Of a stretch of DNA of 28,967 nucleotides, positions 14,579 through 21,531 are shown one piece after another. The notes beneath the pieces are model-generated. The model was given only the letters and a program-made list of their open reading frames with translations, searched no databases and was not told where the DNA came from. The stretch's first letter is position 1; each line of letters opens with the position of its first letter. A program made the translations under genes and the position numbers. Location of the stretch: assembly GCA_050747825.1 (NCBI GenBank), contig JBOGJG010000309.1, forward strand, positions 1 through 28,967, in the 5' to 3' direction. The DNA comes from JBOGJG01 sp050747825. GTDB taxonomy: Bacteria; Acidobacteriota; UBA6911; RPQK01; JBOGJG01.

Positions 14579-15649
14579 TTAGTCAATACAGAGTGGCGCC
14601 GGCAGGAGGCGGCAGCCGTTGCGGGTAACCACAACCACGTCTTCGATGCGTGCACCAATACGTCCGGGGAGGTAAATGCCCGGTTCGATGGTAAAGACCA
14701 TTCCCTCTCGAATCTCACTCGGTCTTCTTGAAGAGATAACCGGTTTTTCATGCACTTCCATTCCCAGTCCGTGGCCGGTGCTGTGGCCGAAAAACTCGCC
14801 ATAGCCGGCTCGGCAAATCACGTCGCGTGCAGCGGTATCGATGTCCGAGGACAGTACGCCGGGCCTGGTCTTCTCTATGGCAGCCTGTTGAGCCTCTCGA
14901 ACGATGCCATAGATGTCCGGTTTTCTTGCTCCGGGCAGCAGCTCCAACCGGGTGAGGTCGCTGCAGTAGTCCCGGCGCCGCGTGCCGAAGTCAATCAGGA
15001 CCACTTCACCCCGACGAAGCTTTTTGGAAGTAGCCGTGCCATGGGGGAGTGACGAGCGGGGGCCTGAGGCGACAATCGTGTCGAAGGAAACACCTTCACC
15101 GCCCAAGCGGCGCAACTCATACTCGAGCATCCCTGCAGCTTCAATTTCCGAGAGCCCGGGACGGAGTTGCCTTTTAAATATCAGAAATGCCTTGCGGGCC
15201 AACTTGAATGCGTCTTCCAGGAGATCAAGTTCTGCCGGGTCCTTCACGCTCCTGAGATGTTCGATCAGATCCGTGGTGGAAATCCATTCAATTGAACTGT
15301 TTCGGTTGATGATCCCAAGCGCCACAGCATGGGAAAGATGCTGGCCTTCCAGTCCCATTCTTTTGATGGATCCAGGCCTCGTTGCTGAAAGCACCTCAGC
15401 CAGCGCCTCTTCCAGTGTGGGTTTCGCCAGGACGGGCTTGCAGTTGACTCCTCTGGCCTCGGCTTCCTCCATATAGCGGGAGTCCACCAAAAGCTGGGTC
15501 TCACCTCCAAGGCAACAGCCGATTCCCGCTGAGCCGTGGAAATTGAAGAGATAAGCCAGATGGACTGGATGGCTTACCAGAAACCCATCCAGTTCCTGCT
15601 CCTGCACAGAGTGCCAAAACCGCTGATACCGCTCCTTGAAGTTCTGCAA
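14579..15649 (-). CDS. M24-family Xaa-Pro aminopeptidase/dipeptidase
   Basis: A cytoplasmic two-metal peptidase that removes residues preceding proline. An N-terminal creatinase-like domain (about 1-125) is followed by the pita-bread catalytic domain. All five metal ligands are visible: Asp in VLIDFG, Asp in CSDLTR, His in GHSTGHGLGMEVHE, Glu in TIEPGIY and Glu in ARIEDVVVV. I choose the TTG at 15649 (356 residues, typical). The frame is open to a GTG at 15718, but that would translate the GTTCCAA triplicate (15660-15686) as protein. No ATG exists in this zone. It is divergent from the minor-pilin operon. Whether PepP- or PepQ-like cannot be settled. Confidence 0.88.
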   Translation of the reverse strand: MQNFKERYQRFWHSVQEQELDGFLVSHPVHLAYLFNFHGSAGIGCCLGGETQLLVDSRYMEEAEARGVNCKPVLAKPTLEEALAEVLSATRPGSIKRMGLEGQHLSHAVALGIINRNSSIEWISTTDLIEHLRSVKDPAELDLLEDAFKLARKAFLIFKRQLRPGLSEIEAAGMLEYELRRLGGEGVSFDTIVASGPRSSLPHGTATSKKLRRGEVVLIDFGTRRRDYCSDLTRLELLPGARKPDIYGIVREAQQAAIEKTRPGVLSSDIDTAARDVICRAGYGEFFGHSTGHGLGMEVHEKPVISSRRPSEIREGMVFTIEPGIYLPGRIGARIEDVVVVTRNGCRLLPAPLCID

Positions 15650-15659
15650 GAAGGAATTA

Positions 15660-15686
15660 GTTCCAAGTTCCAAGTTCCAAGTATAG
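15660..15686. repeat. GTTCCAA heptamer triplicate
   Basis: Three and a half direct copies of GTTCCAA, with 7-bp period, lie immediately upstream of the proposed TTG start of the peptidase gene. Like the CTGAC-type repeats elsewhere in the window, it sits exactly at a gene edge. Confidence 0.85.
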
Positions 15687-15718
15687 AGCAAATCAGCCCA
15701 AAACGTGATCGGCCTCAC

Positions 15719-15746
15719 TTGCCCGGGCGAAGGGGGTATTTATAAT
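15719..15746 (+). promoter_or_regulatory. Promoter of the minor-pilin operon
   Basis: TTGCCC (15719-15724), 16 bp, then a perfect TATAAT (15741-15746). The predicted start near 15753 gives a 27-nt leader to the ATG at 15780, with GGGAG as ribosome-binding site. Confidence 0.65.
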
Positions 15747-15779
15747 CAGCCCACAGTGGATAGCAAGATCGGGAGCTTA

Positions 15780-16256
15780 ATGGAGCTTTTAGGGACAAAG
15801 AGACTCAACCGTCGAACGCACGGATTTTCCCTGGTTGAGCTGATACTTATCTTGGCTGTTGGTTCGATTCTGGCGGCGATTGCGGTGCCTCCCGTACAGG
15901 AAATGGCCGGCGCCTACAGGCTCTCCTCTTCTGCGGGCACTGTTACAGCGGAACTGAATGCCGCCCGGATGCTGGCGATATCCCGCGGCGCTCAATACAC
16001 GATCACAATCGAGGGCAATGCTATCCAGGTAACCGATCCCGGCGATCCCGGGAATCCACTCAGAGCACGCAAGCTACTGGACGGAGGCGTCACATTTTCC
16101 AGCCTTCCTGCCAATACCATCACTTTTTTCTCACGCGGTCACGCCCAGGGCGGCACGATCCAGCTACAGAATGAACACGGTGAAGTGGTGACAATCGAAG
16201 TTCTGGCTTCCGGGCAAATCCAAATCCTCGATTACGGTGTCGAGGTCCAGATATGA
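15780..16256 (+). CDS. Type II/IV minor pseudopilin, FimT/GspH type
   Basis: A 158-residue prepilin. The class III leader ends HGFSLVELILILAVG: prepilin peptidase would cut after Gly, methylate Phe+1, and Glu+5 is present. The hydrophobic helix (LVELILILAVGSILAAIAV) is followed by the GspH/FimT-like beta domain, with SSSAGTVTAELNAARMLAISRG, the stretch usual in this family. The ATG at 15780 is chosen because it follows GGGAG and puts about 20 residues before the cleavage site; the frame is open further upstream. It starts a four-gene minor-pilin operon and overlaps the next gene (ATGA). Minor pilins prime pilus assembly. Confidence 0.88.
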   Translation: MELLGTKRLNRRTHGFSLVELILILAVGSILAAIAVPPVQEMAGAYRLSSSAGTVTAELNAARMLAISRGAQYTITIEGNAIQVTDPGDPGNPLRARKLLDGGVTFSSLPANTITFFSRGHAQGGTIQLQNEHGEVVTIEVLASGQIQILDYGVEVQI

Positions 16257-16699
16257 AGAAGCGCAAGAATTCTGTCCTCACAGATGAGAAGGGATTTACG
16301 CTGCTGGAGACGGCAATCGCCATTTCCATTCTGGCGATTGCCCTTATGGGCCTGGCTCATCTCCTGGCGCTGGCACTCCACCAGAACAGCTTTGCCCGTT
16401 ATAATTCCGTGGCCGTTAACCTGGCCCAGGCCAAGCTGGAAGAGCTCAGGACTACTTATAACAGTGATTTGGAAAATGAGACTTCCAGCCAGAGCGTAAC
16501 TGCAGGCAGTCACGGGCCCGAAACGGTGACCGTGACCAGCCCTGACTACACGAACCAGGCTGATTGGCAGTTTCTGGTTTCGTGGGAGGTTGCGGACAGC
16601 GGCCAGAGCCAGAAGAGTGTCACCGTTTCAGTCAATCCCCAGAATCAAAATCAGCTTGAGAGTAAAACCATCGCCGTCACCTCGCACTTTTCACCCTAG
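16253..16699 (+). CDS. Minor pilin, PilV type
   Basis: A 148-residue prepilin with the leader and cleavage site KGFTLLETAIAISILAIALM: cut after Gly, Phe+1, Glu+5. The membrane/coiled helix runs to about residue 60 and contains NSVAVNLAQAKLEELRTTYN, the helix end typical of PilV/GspI-like proteins that recruit other minor pilins. The C-terminal part is beta-rich and Ser/Thr/Gln-rich, with no disulphide-forming cysteines. The start overlaps the upstream gene by four bases, and the stop is 7 bp from the next start. Confidence 0.85.
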   Translation: MKKRKNSVLTDEKGFTLLETAIAISILAIALMGLAHLLALALHQNSFARYNSVAVNLAQAKLEELRTTYNSDLENETSSQSVTAGSHGPETVTVTSPDYTNQADWQFLVSWEVADSGQSQKSVTVSVNPQNQNQLESKTIAVTSHFSP

Positions 16700-16706
16700 A
16701 GGCAAT

Positions 16707-17342
16707 ATGAATCAGCAACGAGGATTCACCTTCACCGAGGTCCTGATCGTGACCGCCATTCTTTCCATTATGACCGGAGCGCTCATGACGGTCATGTATC
16801 AGGCCCAGCATTCCTACCGCTCTCAGGAAGATCTGATGGAAGTAACTCAGACTGCGCGTGTAGCCATGAACCAAATCACTCGCTACCTGCGTCAGGCCGG
16901 AAATGATCCGCTGGAGAGCGCCTTTGCCATTGCCACTCCCGTACAAATTCAGGGAAGCGGCCATATCACGATCAACTCGGACATCACGGGCAGTGTCGCC
17001 AGCACCACGGGCAATTCCAAGGAAAGCACGGGAGACCCGGACGGAATCCTGGACAGTATCTACGAACAGGTTGAAGTCCGATATGACTCCGGCTCGGAGC
17101 AGTTACTGATCGATATCGGCTATGGGGAACAGGTGCTGGCCGAAAATGTGTCCGGCTTAACCTTGACTTATTTCGACTTGGACGGAAATGAGACGACTAA
17201 TCCCGACGCCATAGCCAAAGTAAAGGTCGAGTTGGTCGCAGAAACCGAGGACCCAGATCAGCGAACCGGAAACGTCAGCAGCCTTACCCTTGTCTCAGAG
17301 GTGTTTATCCGCAGCCAATCTTTTGATCCTTTCGCTTTGTAA
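16707..17342 (+). CDS. Minor pilin, PilW type
   Basis: A 211-residue prepilin starting MNQQRGFTFTEVLIVTAILS: very short leader, cut after Gly, Phe+1, Glu+5. The helix continues to TARVAMNQITRYLRQAGNDP, a signature stretch of PilW/PilJ-like proteins. The C-terminal domain includes VEVRYDSGSEQLLIDIG and NVSGLTLTYFDLDGNET, both recurrent in this family. The ATG at 16707 is the only start that puts the leader in place; the frame extends upstream to 16590 only as overlap with the previous gene. It sits third in the operon, as in fimT-pilV-pilW-pilX clusters. Confidence 0.87.
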   Translation: MNQQRGFTFTEVLIVTAILSIMTGALMTVMYQAQHSYRSQEDLMEVTQTARVAMNQITRYLRQAGNDPLESAFAIATPVQIQGSGHITINSDITGSVASTTGNSKESTGDPDGILDSIYEQVEVRYDSGSEQLLIDIGYGEQVLAENVSGLTLTYFDLDGNETTNPDAIAKVKVELVAETEDPDQRTGNVSSLTLVSEVFIRSQSFDPFAL

Positions 17343-17357
17343 AAGTTAAGGAGACCT

Positions 17358-18716
17358 ATGTCAAACCAACGTGGTATTGTCCTCCTACTGGCTCTGATTA
17401 TCTCAGTTTTGCTCTCTCTTATCGGCTTGGCCGTGACTTTTTCGGGCATGAACGATTACAGGATCAGTCATGAATTTGAAAATCTAGAGAGGACCCTTGC
17501 GCTCTCCGACGCCGGCTTCAACATAGCCAAGAATAGCCTGCGGGGCGAGGACCTGAGCGCCGTCCTGGCGACCTCGACTTCCGTCCCTCAGTACATCAGC
17601 TACATCGAACCGGAATCCGGAACTTATGCCTTCAGGAATCCGCTGGCTCTGATAGAAGCGCGCAATGTGAATTTCAATGACCCGCCGGCGACGGTTGGGA
17701 CCCGCCAGGCAAAGGGCTGGATTACTGCCGGGGAGGGCACTGTGATCGGCAACGGCCGCTTTTTTGGCAAGATTACCGACAATGAAGACGAAAACCCCAA
17801 TGATCCCGATGTGGACGTGGACGGCATGATTTACATGCGCGTACTGGGAGTGCATCCTTCCGCCCCTTCTGAGGTGGAATCCTATGGGGGCGCTATTAAA
17901 AACTCCGTCGGCATCATTGAAGGGCTGATCAAGCGGGACATGAGCTTTGACATGGGCGCTCCCTTTACCGTTTATGGACCCGATATAGACCCGAATGTCA
18001 CGGGATTCAACGGCAACGCATTCCTGATCCAGGGAGACACTCAACCGGCGATCAGCGTCATTTATGACGATCCCCTGAACGGCGATGCAGGTACACTTCA
18101 GAATAGCATCACTGATGAGCTCGCGCCCTTACAGAAAGATAACCTGAAAGGCGCCGAGGGTGAAGACGGCATTTCGATTCGTGATGATACACAGCTAGTT
18201 CGCGACAGCGAGAATCCAGACGCAACGAATATTTTCAGCGCTGAGTTTTTGTTTAATTTTACCAACAAAATCGCCTCGGTAGCCGATTACAAATATACCG
18301 ACGGCACCTCCCTGAGTGGGAGCAACATTGAACTCGGCACGCCAGATGACCCCAAGATCACCGTTGTCGAAGGAGATTTTTCCCTTTCGGGAAGCGGCTC
18401 AGGAGCCGGAATTCTTGTGGTTCAGGGAACACTTGAATATCAGGGGGCCTTCGACTATGACGGTTTGGTGCTCATAATTGGAGAAGGCAGCGTCAGCTTC
18501 GGTGGCGCAAACAAGTCCCTCACCGGAGGGCTTTTCCTGGCCAATGTGGTTGATAATGGTGACGGGAGCTATTCCTTTGGCGTACCCAGTTTCAGTCTGT
18601 CCGGAAAAAGCGAGTTTTATTTCAACAGTTCCAATATCAAAATGGGCATGAGCCTGCTGCCCATGAAGACCCTCTCCTGGCGCGAGATTACTCCGGAGAT
18701 TGAGCCGGCAGAGTGA
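17358..18716 (+). CDS. PilX-type pilus assembly protein, large form
   Basis: A 452-residue protein opening MSNQRGIVLLLALIISVLLS, the PilX-N domain. It has a prepilin-like helix without Glu+5, followed by LERTLALSDAGFNIAKNSL, which is characteristic. Pseudomonas PilX is under 200 residues. Here about 270 extra residues follow, the last part a Gly/Ser-rich segment (LSGSGSGAGILVVQGTL, LVLIIGEGSVSFGG) that looks like a right-handed beta-helix or stacked-strand domain. GGAG lies just before the ATG. It is last in the operon, where pilY1 would often follow; none is seen. The 3' end overlaps the convergent ribD by 29 bp. Confidence 0.82.
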   Translation: MSNQRGIVLLLALIISVLLSLIGLAVTFSGMNDYRISHEFENLERTLALSDAGFNIAKNSLRGEDLSAVLATSTSVPQYISYIEPESGTYAFRNPLALIEARNVNFNDPPATVGTRQAKGWITAGEGTVIGNGRFFGKITDNEDENPNDPDVDVDGMIYMRVLGVHPSAPSEVESYGGAIKNSVGIIEGLIKRDMSFDMGAPFTVYGPDIDPNVTGFNGNAFLIQGDTQPAISVIYDDPLNGDAGTLQNSITDELAPLQKDNLKGAEGEDGISIRDDTQLVRDSENPDATNIFSAEFLFNFTNKIASVADYKYTDGTSLSGSNIELGTPDDPKITVVEGDFSLSGSGSGAGILVVQGTLEYQGAFDYDGLVLIIGEGSVSFGGANKSLTGGLFLANVVDNGDGSYSFGVPSFSLSGKSEFYFNSSNIKMGMSLLPMKTLSWREITPEIEPAE

Positions 18717-19785
18717 GATAGGCTTCAACCAGAAAATCGGAATCCAGCTTTTTCAGGCGGACGCCCTTGAGGACAATAGAGTCCTGCAGTCGATCGGTTC
18801 GAAGGTCACCGATTCCAGAGAGCCCGCTTTCTCCGATCAGACGGGGGCCATAAAAGAAATTCACTTTTTGAACGACTTTGCAGCGAAGGGCTGAGGCAGC
18901 CACTGCGCTCCCTCCCTCGACGATCAGGCTGCTGATCTGGCGGCGGCCCAACTCCGCCAGTACCGCGCCCCAGCTCAGGAGCCCTTGCTCGATGGGAACA
19001 CCAACCAACTCCGACTTCCCGGAGAGGTTCTGCCTCTTCGCGCCGGAGGCTGCGGCTGCGTGAAAGATAATAACCCGATCGCCGCTCTCGAAGAGCCTCG
19101 CCTGTGCGGGCGTACACAGGCGTGAATCCAGAATGACTTTTGTAATCGGATTCAACCTTTTCCAACGCACATCCAGCCGCGGGTTATCCTTCAAAACCGT
19201 ACCGACCCCCACCGCGATGGCGTCATATTCATAGCGAAGACGATGGCTCCTCCTGCGGGCAGCCTGGCCCGTGATCCACTGGGAATCGCCTGTCCGCGTC
19301 GCTATCTTGCCGTCCAGCGTCAGCGCCAGCTTAAGCAAAACGAAGGGCAGCCCGGTCTGCACCCAATGGAAAAACTTTTCATTTACGTGAAGCGCCTGCC
19401 GGCGTAGCACTCCTTCCTGCACCTCGACTCCGTGGAGGCGAAGTTTTTCTATTCCCTTTCCCGCGACCCTCGGATTGGGATCGCTGACAGCCACAAAGGC
19501 ACGCGAGATTCCAGCTTCGATAAGTCGATCGACACAGGGAGGCGTCCGTCCTTGATGACAGCAAGGCTCGAGGTTAATGTAGAGCGTGGCGCCGCGGGCT
19601 TGATCGCCCGCTCTGCCAATCGCGATTATCTCAGCGTGATCTTTTCCCTGGTAGGTGTGAAATCCCTCGCCCATGATCCGGTCTCCCTTGACCAGGACCG
19701 CCCCCACGAGGGGATTGGGGCTGACTTGGCCCGCACTCCGCCCGGCCAGAGCCAGGGCCCGGCGCATGTATCGTTCATGATTCAT
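18688..19785 (-). CDS. ribD: Bifunctional riboflavin deaminase/reductase
   Basis: Catalyses two steps of riboflavin synthesis: deamination of the GTP-derived diaminopyrimidine, then NADPH reduction of its ribose. The N-terminal cytidine-deaminase-like domain (1-145) has the zinc and catalytic set HAEIIAI and PCCHQGRTPPC. The reductase domain (150-365) shows LKLALTLDGKIATRTGDSQW, the GVGTVLKDNPRLDVR segment and LIVEGGSAVAASAL. At 365 residues it is full length. No other rib genes are nearby. It is the last gene of the long minus-strand run that includes corC and pgpH, 34 bp after corC, and converges on the PilX-type gene. Confidence 0.96.
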   Translation of the reverse strand: MNHERYMRRALALAGRSAGQVSPNPLVGAVLVKGDRIMGEGFHTYQGKDHAEIIAIGRAGDQARGATLYINLEPCCHQGRTPPCVDRLIEAGISRAFVAVSDPNPRVAGKGIEKLRLHGVEVQEGVLRRQALHVNEKFFHWVQTGLPFVLLKLALTLDGKIATRTGDSQWITGQAARRRSHRLRYEYDAIAVGVGTVLKDNPRLDVRWKRLNPITKVILDSRLCTPAQARLFESGDRVIIFHAAAASGAKRQNLSGKSELVGVPIEQGLLSWGAVLAELGRRQISSLIVEGGSAVAASALRCKVVQKVNFFYGPRLIGESGLSGIGDLRTDRLQDSIVLKGVRLKKLDSDFLVEAYLTLPAQSPE

Positions 19786-19819
19786 AACACGGGCGACCCA
19801 GGTGAGAGGGAGTGACTCC

Positions 19820-21103
19820 TCACTTCCTCACCGTCTCAGAAGCTTTCCTGATACGCATGGTGTGGATTTTCCGGCGGTCCGAGCTGAGAATTTCGATGGA
19901 CACATTCTCAATGAGGATAGACTCTCCGGGCATGGGGACCTTGCCCAGATGAGCGACCACCAGGCCGGAGACAGTACTGACATCCGGCTCCCCAAAATCG
20001 ACCTCCAGGGCTTCCTCCAGCGATCCGATTTCCACGCTTCCCCGGACAATAAAGTTGCCTTCTCCCTCATAGACGAGATCCAGTTTCAACGACTCGTCTT
20101 CATCGCGGATCTCTCCGACGATCTCTTCCACCAGATCTTCCATTGTCACCAGACCGGAGACCGCGCCATACTCGTTAATTACGACCGCAATGTGTTCCGC
20201 CTCGGACTGCATCTCCTTAAGCAACTCCGAGACTTTCTTCGTTTCAGGCACCACCCAGGCTTCGTTTATCAGGGGAGTAATCGGTTCATCCCCTCTTCCT
20301 TCCTCCAGCCGGGCCAGCAGATTGCGAACGTAAACCACTCCCACAATATTGTTCAGGCCGCCCTTATAAACGGGGATTCGCGAGTGCTTGCTCGAAACCA
20401 TCAGAGTTCTTAATTGAGCCAGGCTGGAATCTTCCTCAACCGCTACAATTTCACTGCGAGGCGTCATAATTTCGCGAACCAGGATATTTCCAAACTCGAG
20501 CGCCGACTGTATTAATTCGCTGTCGTTGCTCTCGAAGATTCCCTCCTCTTCACCGACCCCGATGTAAGCTTGAATTTCTTCGTCGGTTGCCTCCTCTTCC
20601 TGTGCCGGGAGAACGTCCTTGCCGTTTCGGCCATTGCGTGTGTCATGGGTGGCTCGCAAAGAGGCCAGCAGCGGCGCGCTCAGCCAGCGCAACAGGTGGT
20701 GAAAGCCGGTGAAAAAAGGCAGGAGTTTCAGAAGAATTCGCTCCGGAGCGCGGTGGGCCAGCAGCTTCGGAATGAGCTGCCGAAACATCGAGACAACGCC
20801 TACCATGATGAGAAGGGCCCAAAGCGGCGAGTAGGAGACTCCAGCGAGTACCGAAGAGGCTGTCACGAGGACAGCAATCCCGACCTGGAGAACCTGATTA
20901 CCGAATTGAAGCGGCAAAAGAAACTGGCTGCGATTACGGTCTATCTCCTCAAGCAGGTCCAGCCGGGAGCTGTTTTCCTTTTCCGCCAGCACGCGAAGGG
21001 ATACCCGGGAGAGTCTGTTAATGCAGGCTTCGACCAGGGAGAAGAAGAAAAGTAAGGCGACCAGAAAAGCCGCGACCCAAATGCTAAGTTGGATTGAATT
21101 CAA
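19820..21103 (-). CDS. CNNM/CorC-family transporter with paired CBS domains
   Basis: A 427-residue membrane protein of the HlyC/CorC (CNNM) family, implicated in Mg2+/Co2+ efflux or homeostasis. The N-terminal CNNM membrane domain (about 1-150) starts with a long hydrophobic helix containing FFFSLVEACINRL. Two CBS domains (about 200-330) bind adenine nucleotides in relatives and include MTPRSEIVAVEED, KHSRIPVYKGGLNNIVGVV and VVINEYGAVSGLVTMEDL. A CorC-HlyC C-terminal domain (about 345-420) follows, with VRGSVEIGSLEEAL. The ATG overlaps the ybeY stop. The name hemolysin used in some databases is historical and does not imply toxicity. Confidence 0.92.
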   Translation of the reverse strand: MNSIQLSIWVAAFLVALLFFFSLVEACINRLSRVSLRVLAEKENSSRLDLLEEIDRNRSQFLLPLQFGNQVLQVGIAVLVTASSVLAGVSYSPLWALLIMVGVVSMFRQLIPKLLAHRAPERILLKLLPFFTGFHHLLRWLSAPLLASLRATHDTRNGRNGKDVLPAQEEEATDEEIQAYIGVGEEEGIFESNDSELIQSALEFGNILVREIMTPRSEIVAVEEDSSLAQLRTLMVSSKHSRIPVYKGGLNNIVGVVYVRNLLARLEEGRGDEPITPLINEAWVVPETKKVSELLKEMQSEAEHIAVVINEYGAVSGLVTMEDLVEEIVGEIRDEDESLKLDLVYEGEGNFIVRGSVEIGSLEEALEVDFGEPDVSTVSGLVVAHLGKVPMPGESILIENVSIEILSSDRRKIHTMRIRKASETVRK

Positions 21104-21531
21104 TTCAGTCGAAATTCCTCTTTCAGTCTTTGCTCCAGCGCCTTCATCTGGCCGGCATCGGTCTCGTGGTCATGGCCCATAAGATGCAGCACTCCATGGA
21201 GGCAAAGTACTTTCAACTCTCCTATAAGTGTCTCTCTTTTTTGACGTTCGGCTGTTTCCGCTGAAATGACAATGTCGCCCATATAGGGGTCTTCGTGATC
21301 GAACCCTTCCGGATCATACGGAAAGGATAGAACATCGGTCGGCTGGTCCTTACCTCGAAACTGCCGATTATATCGCTCCATGGATGAATCGCTCACCAGG
21401 GTCACTGAAAAGCCGGAGGTCAAATTCAACCTGGCTGCAATCTGCCTGGCAAAAACGTCAAGTGGCCGGGTGTCGATCGGGATCTTACGCTGCCTATTGA
21501 ATACGATGACTTTCAGGTCGTTCTTCTTCAA
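21100..21531 (-). CDS. ybeY: Endoribonuclease YbeY (16S rRNA maturation)
   Basis: A zinc-dependent RNase involved in 16S rRNA 3'-end maturation and ribosome quality control. The metal site HGVLHLMGHDHETD supplies His112, His116 and His122, and the conserved QPTDVLSFPYD lies at about 63-73. The 143 residues are near the family norm. The start appears to be a TTG at 21531, lying 38 bp inside the end of pgpH. No ATG is available before the conserved NRQRKIPID strand. Overlap with pgpH on one side and the CNNM gene on the other implies translational coupling. Confidence 0.94.
   Translation of the reverse strand: MKKNDLKVIVFNRQRKIPIDTRPLDVFARQIAARLNLTSGFSVTLVSDSSMERYNRQFRGKDQPTDVLSFPYDPEGFDHEDPYMGDIVISAETAERQKRETLIGELKVLCLHGVLHLMGHDHETDAGQMKALEQRLKEEFRLN

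Noticed and set aside
16590..16706. Longer N-terminus for the PilW-type protein
   Set aside because: It would place 39 unrelated residues before the prepilin leader and is only the overlap with the preceding gene in another frame.
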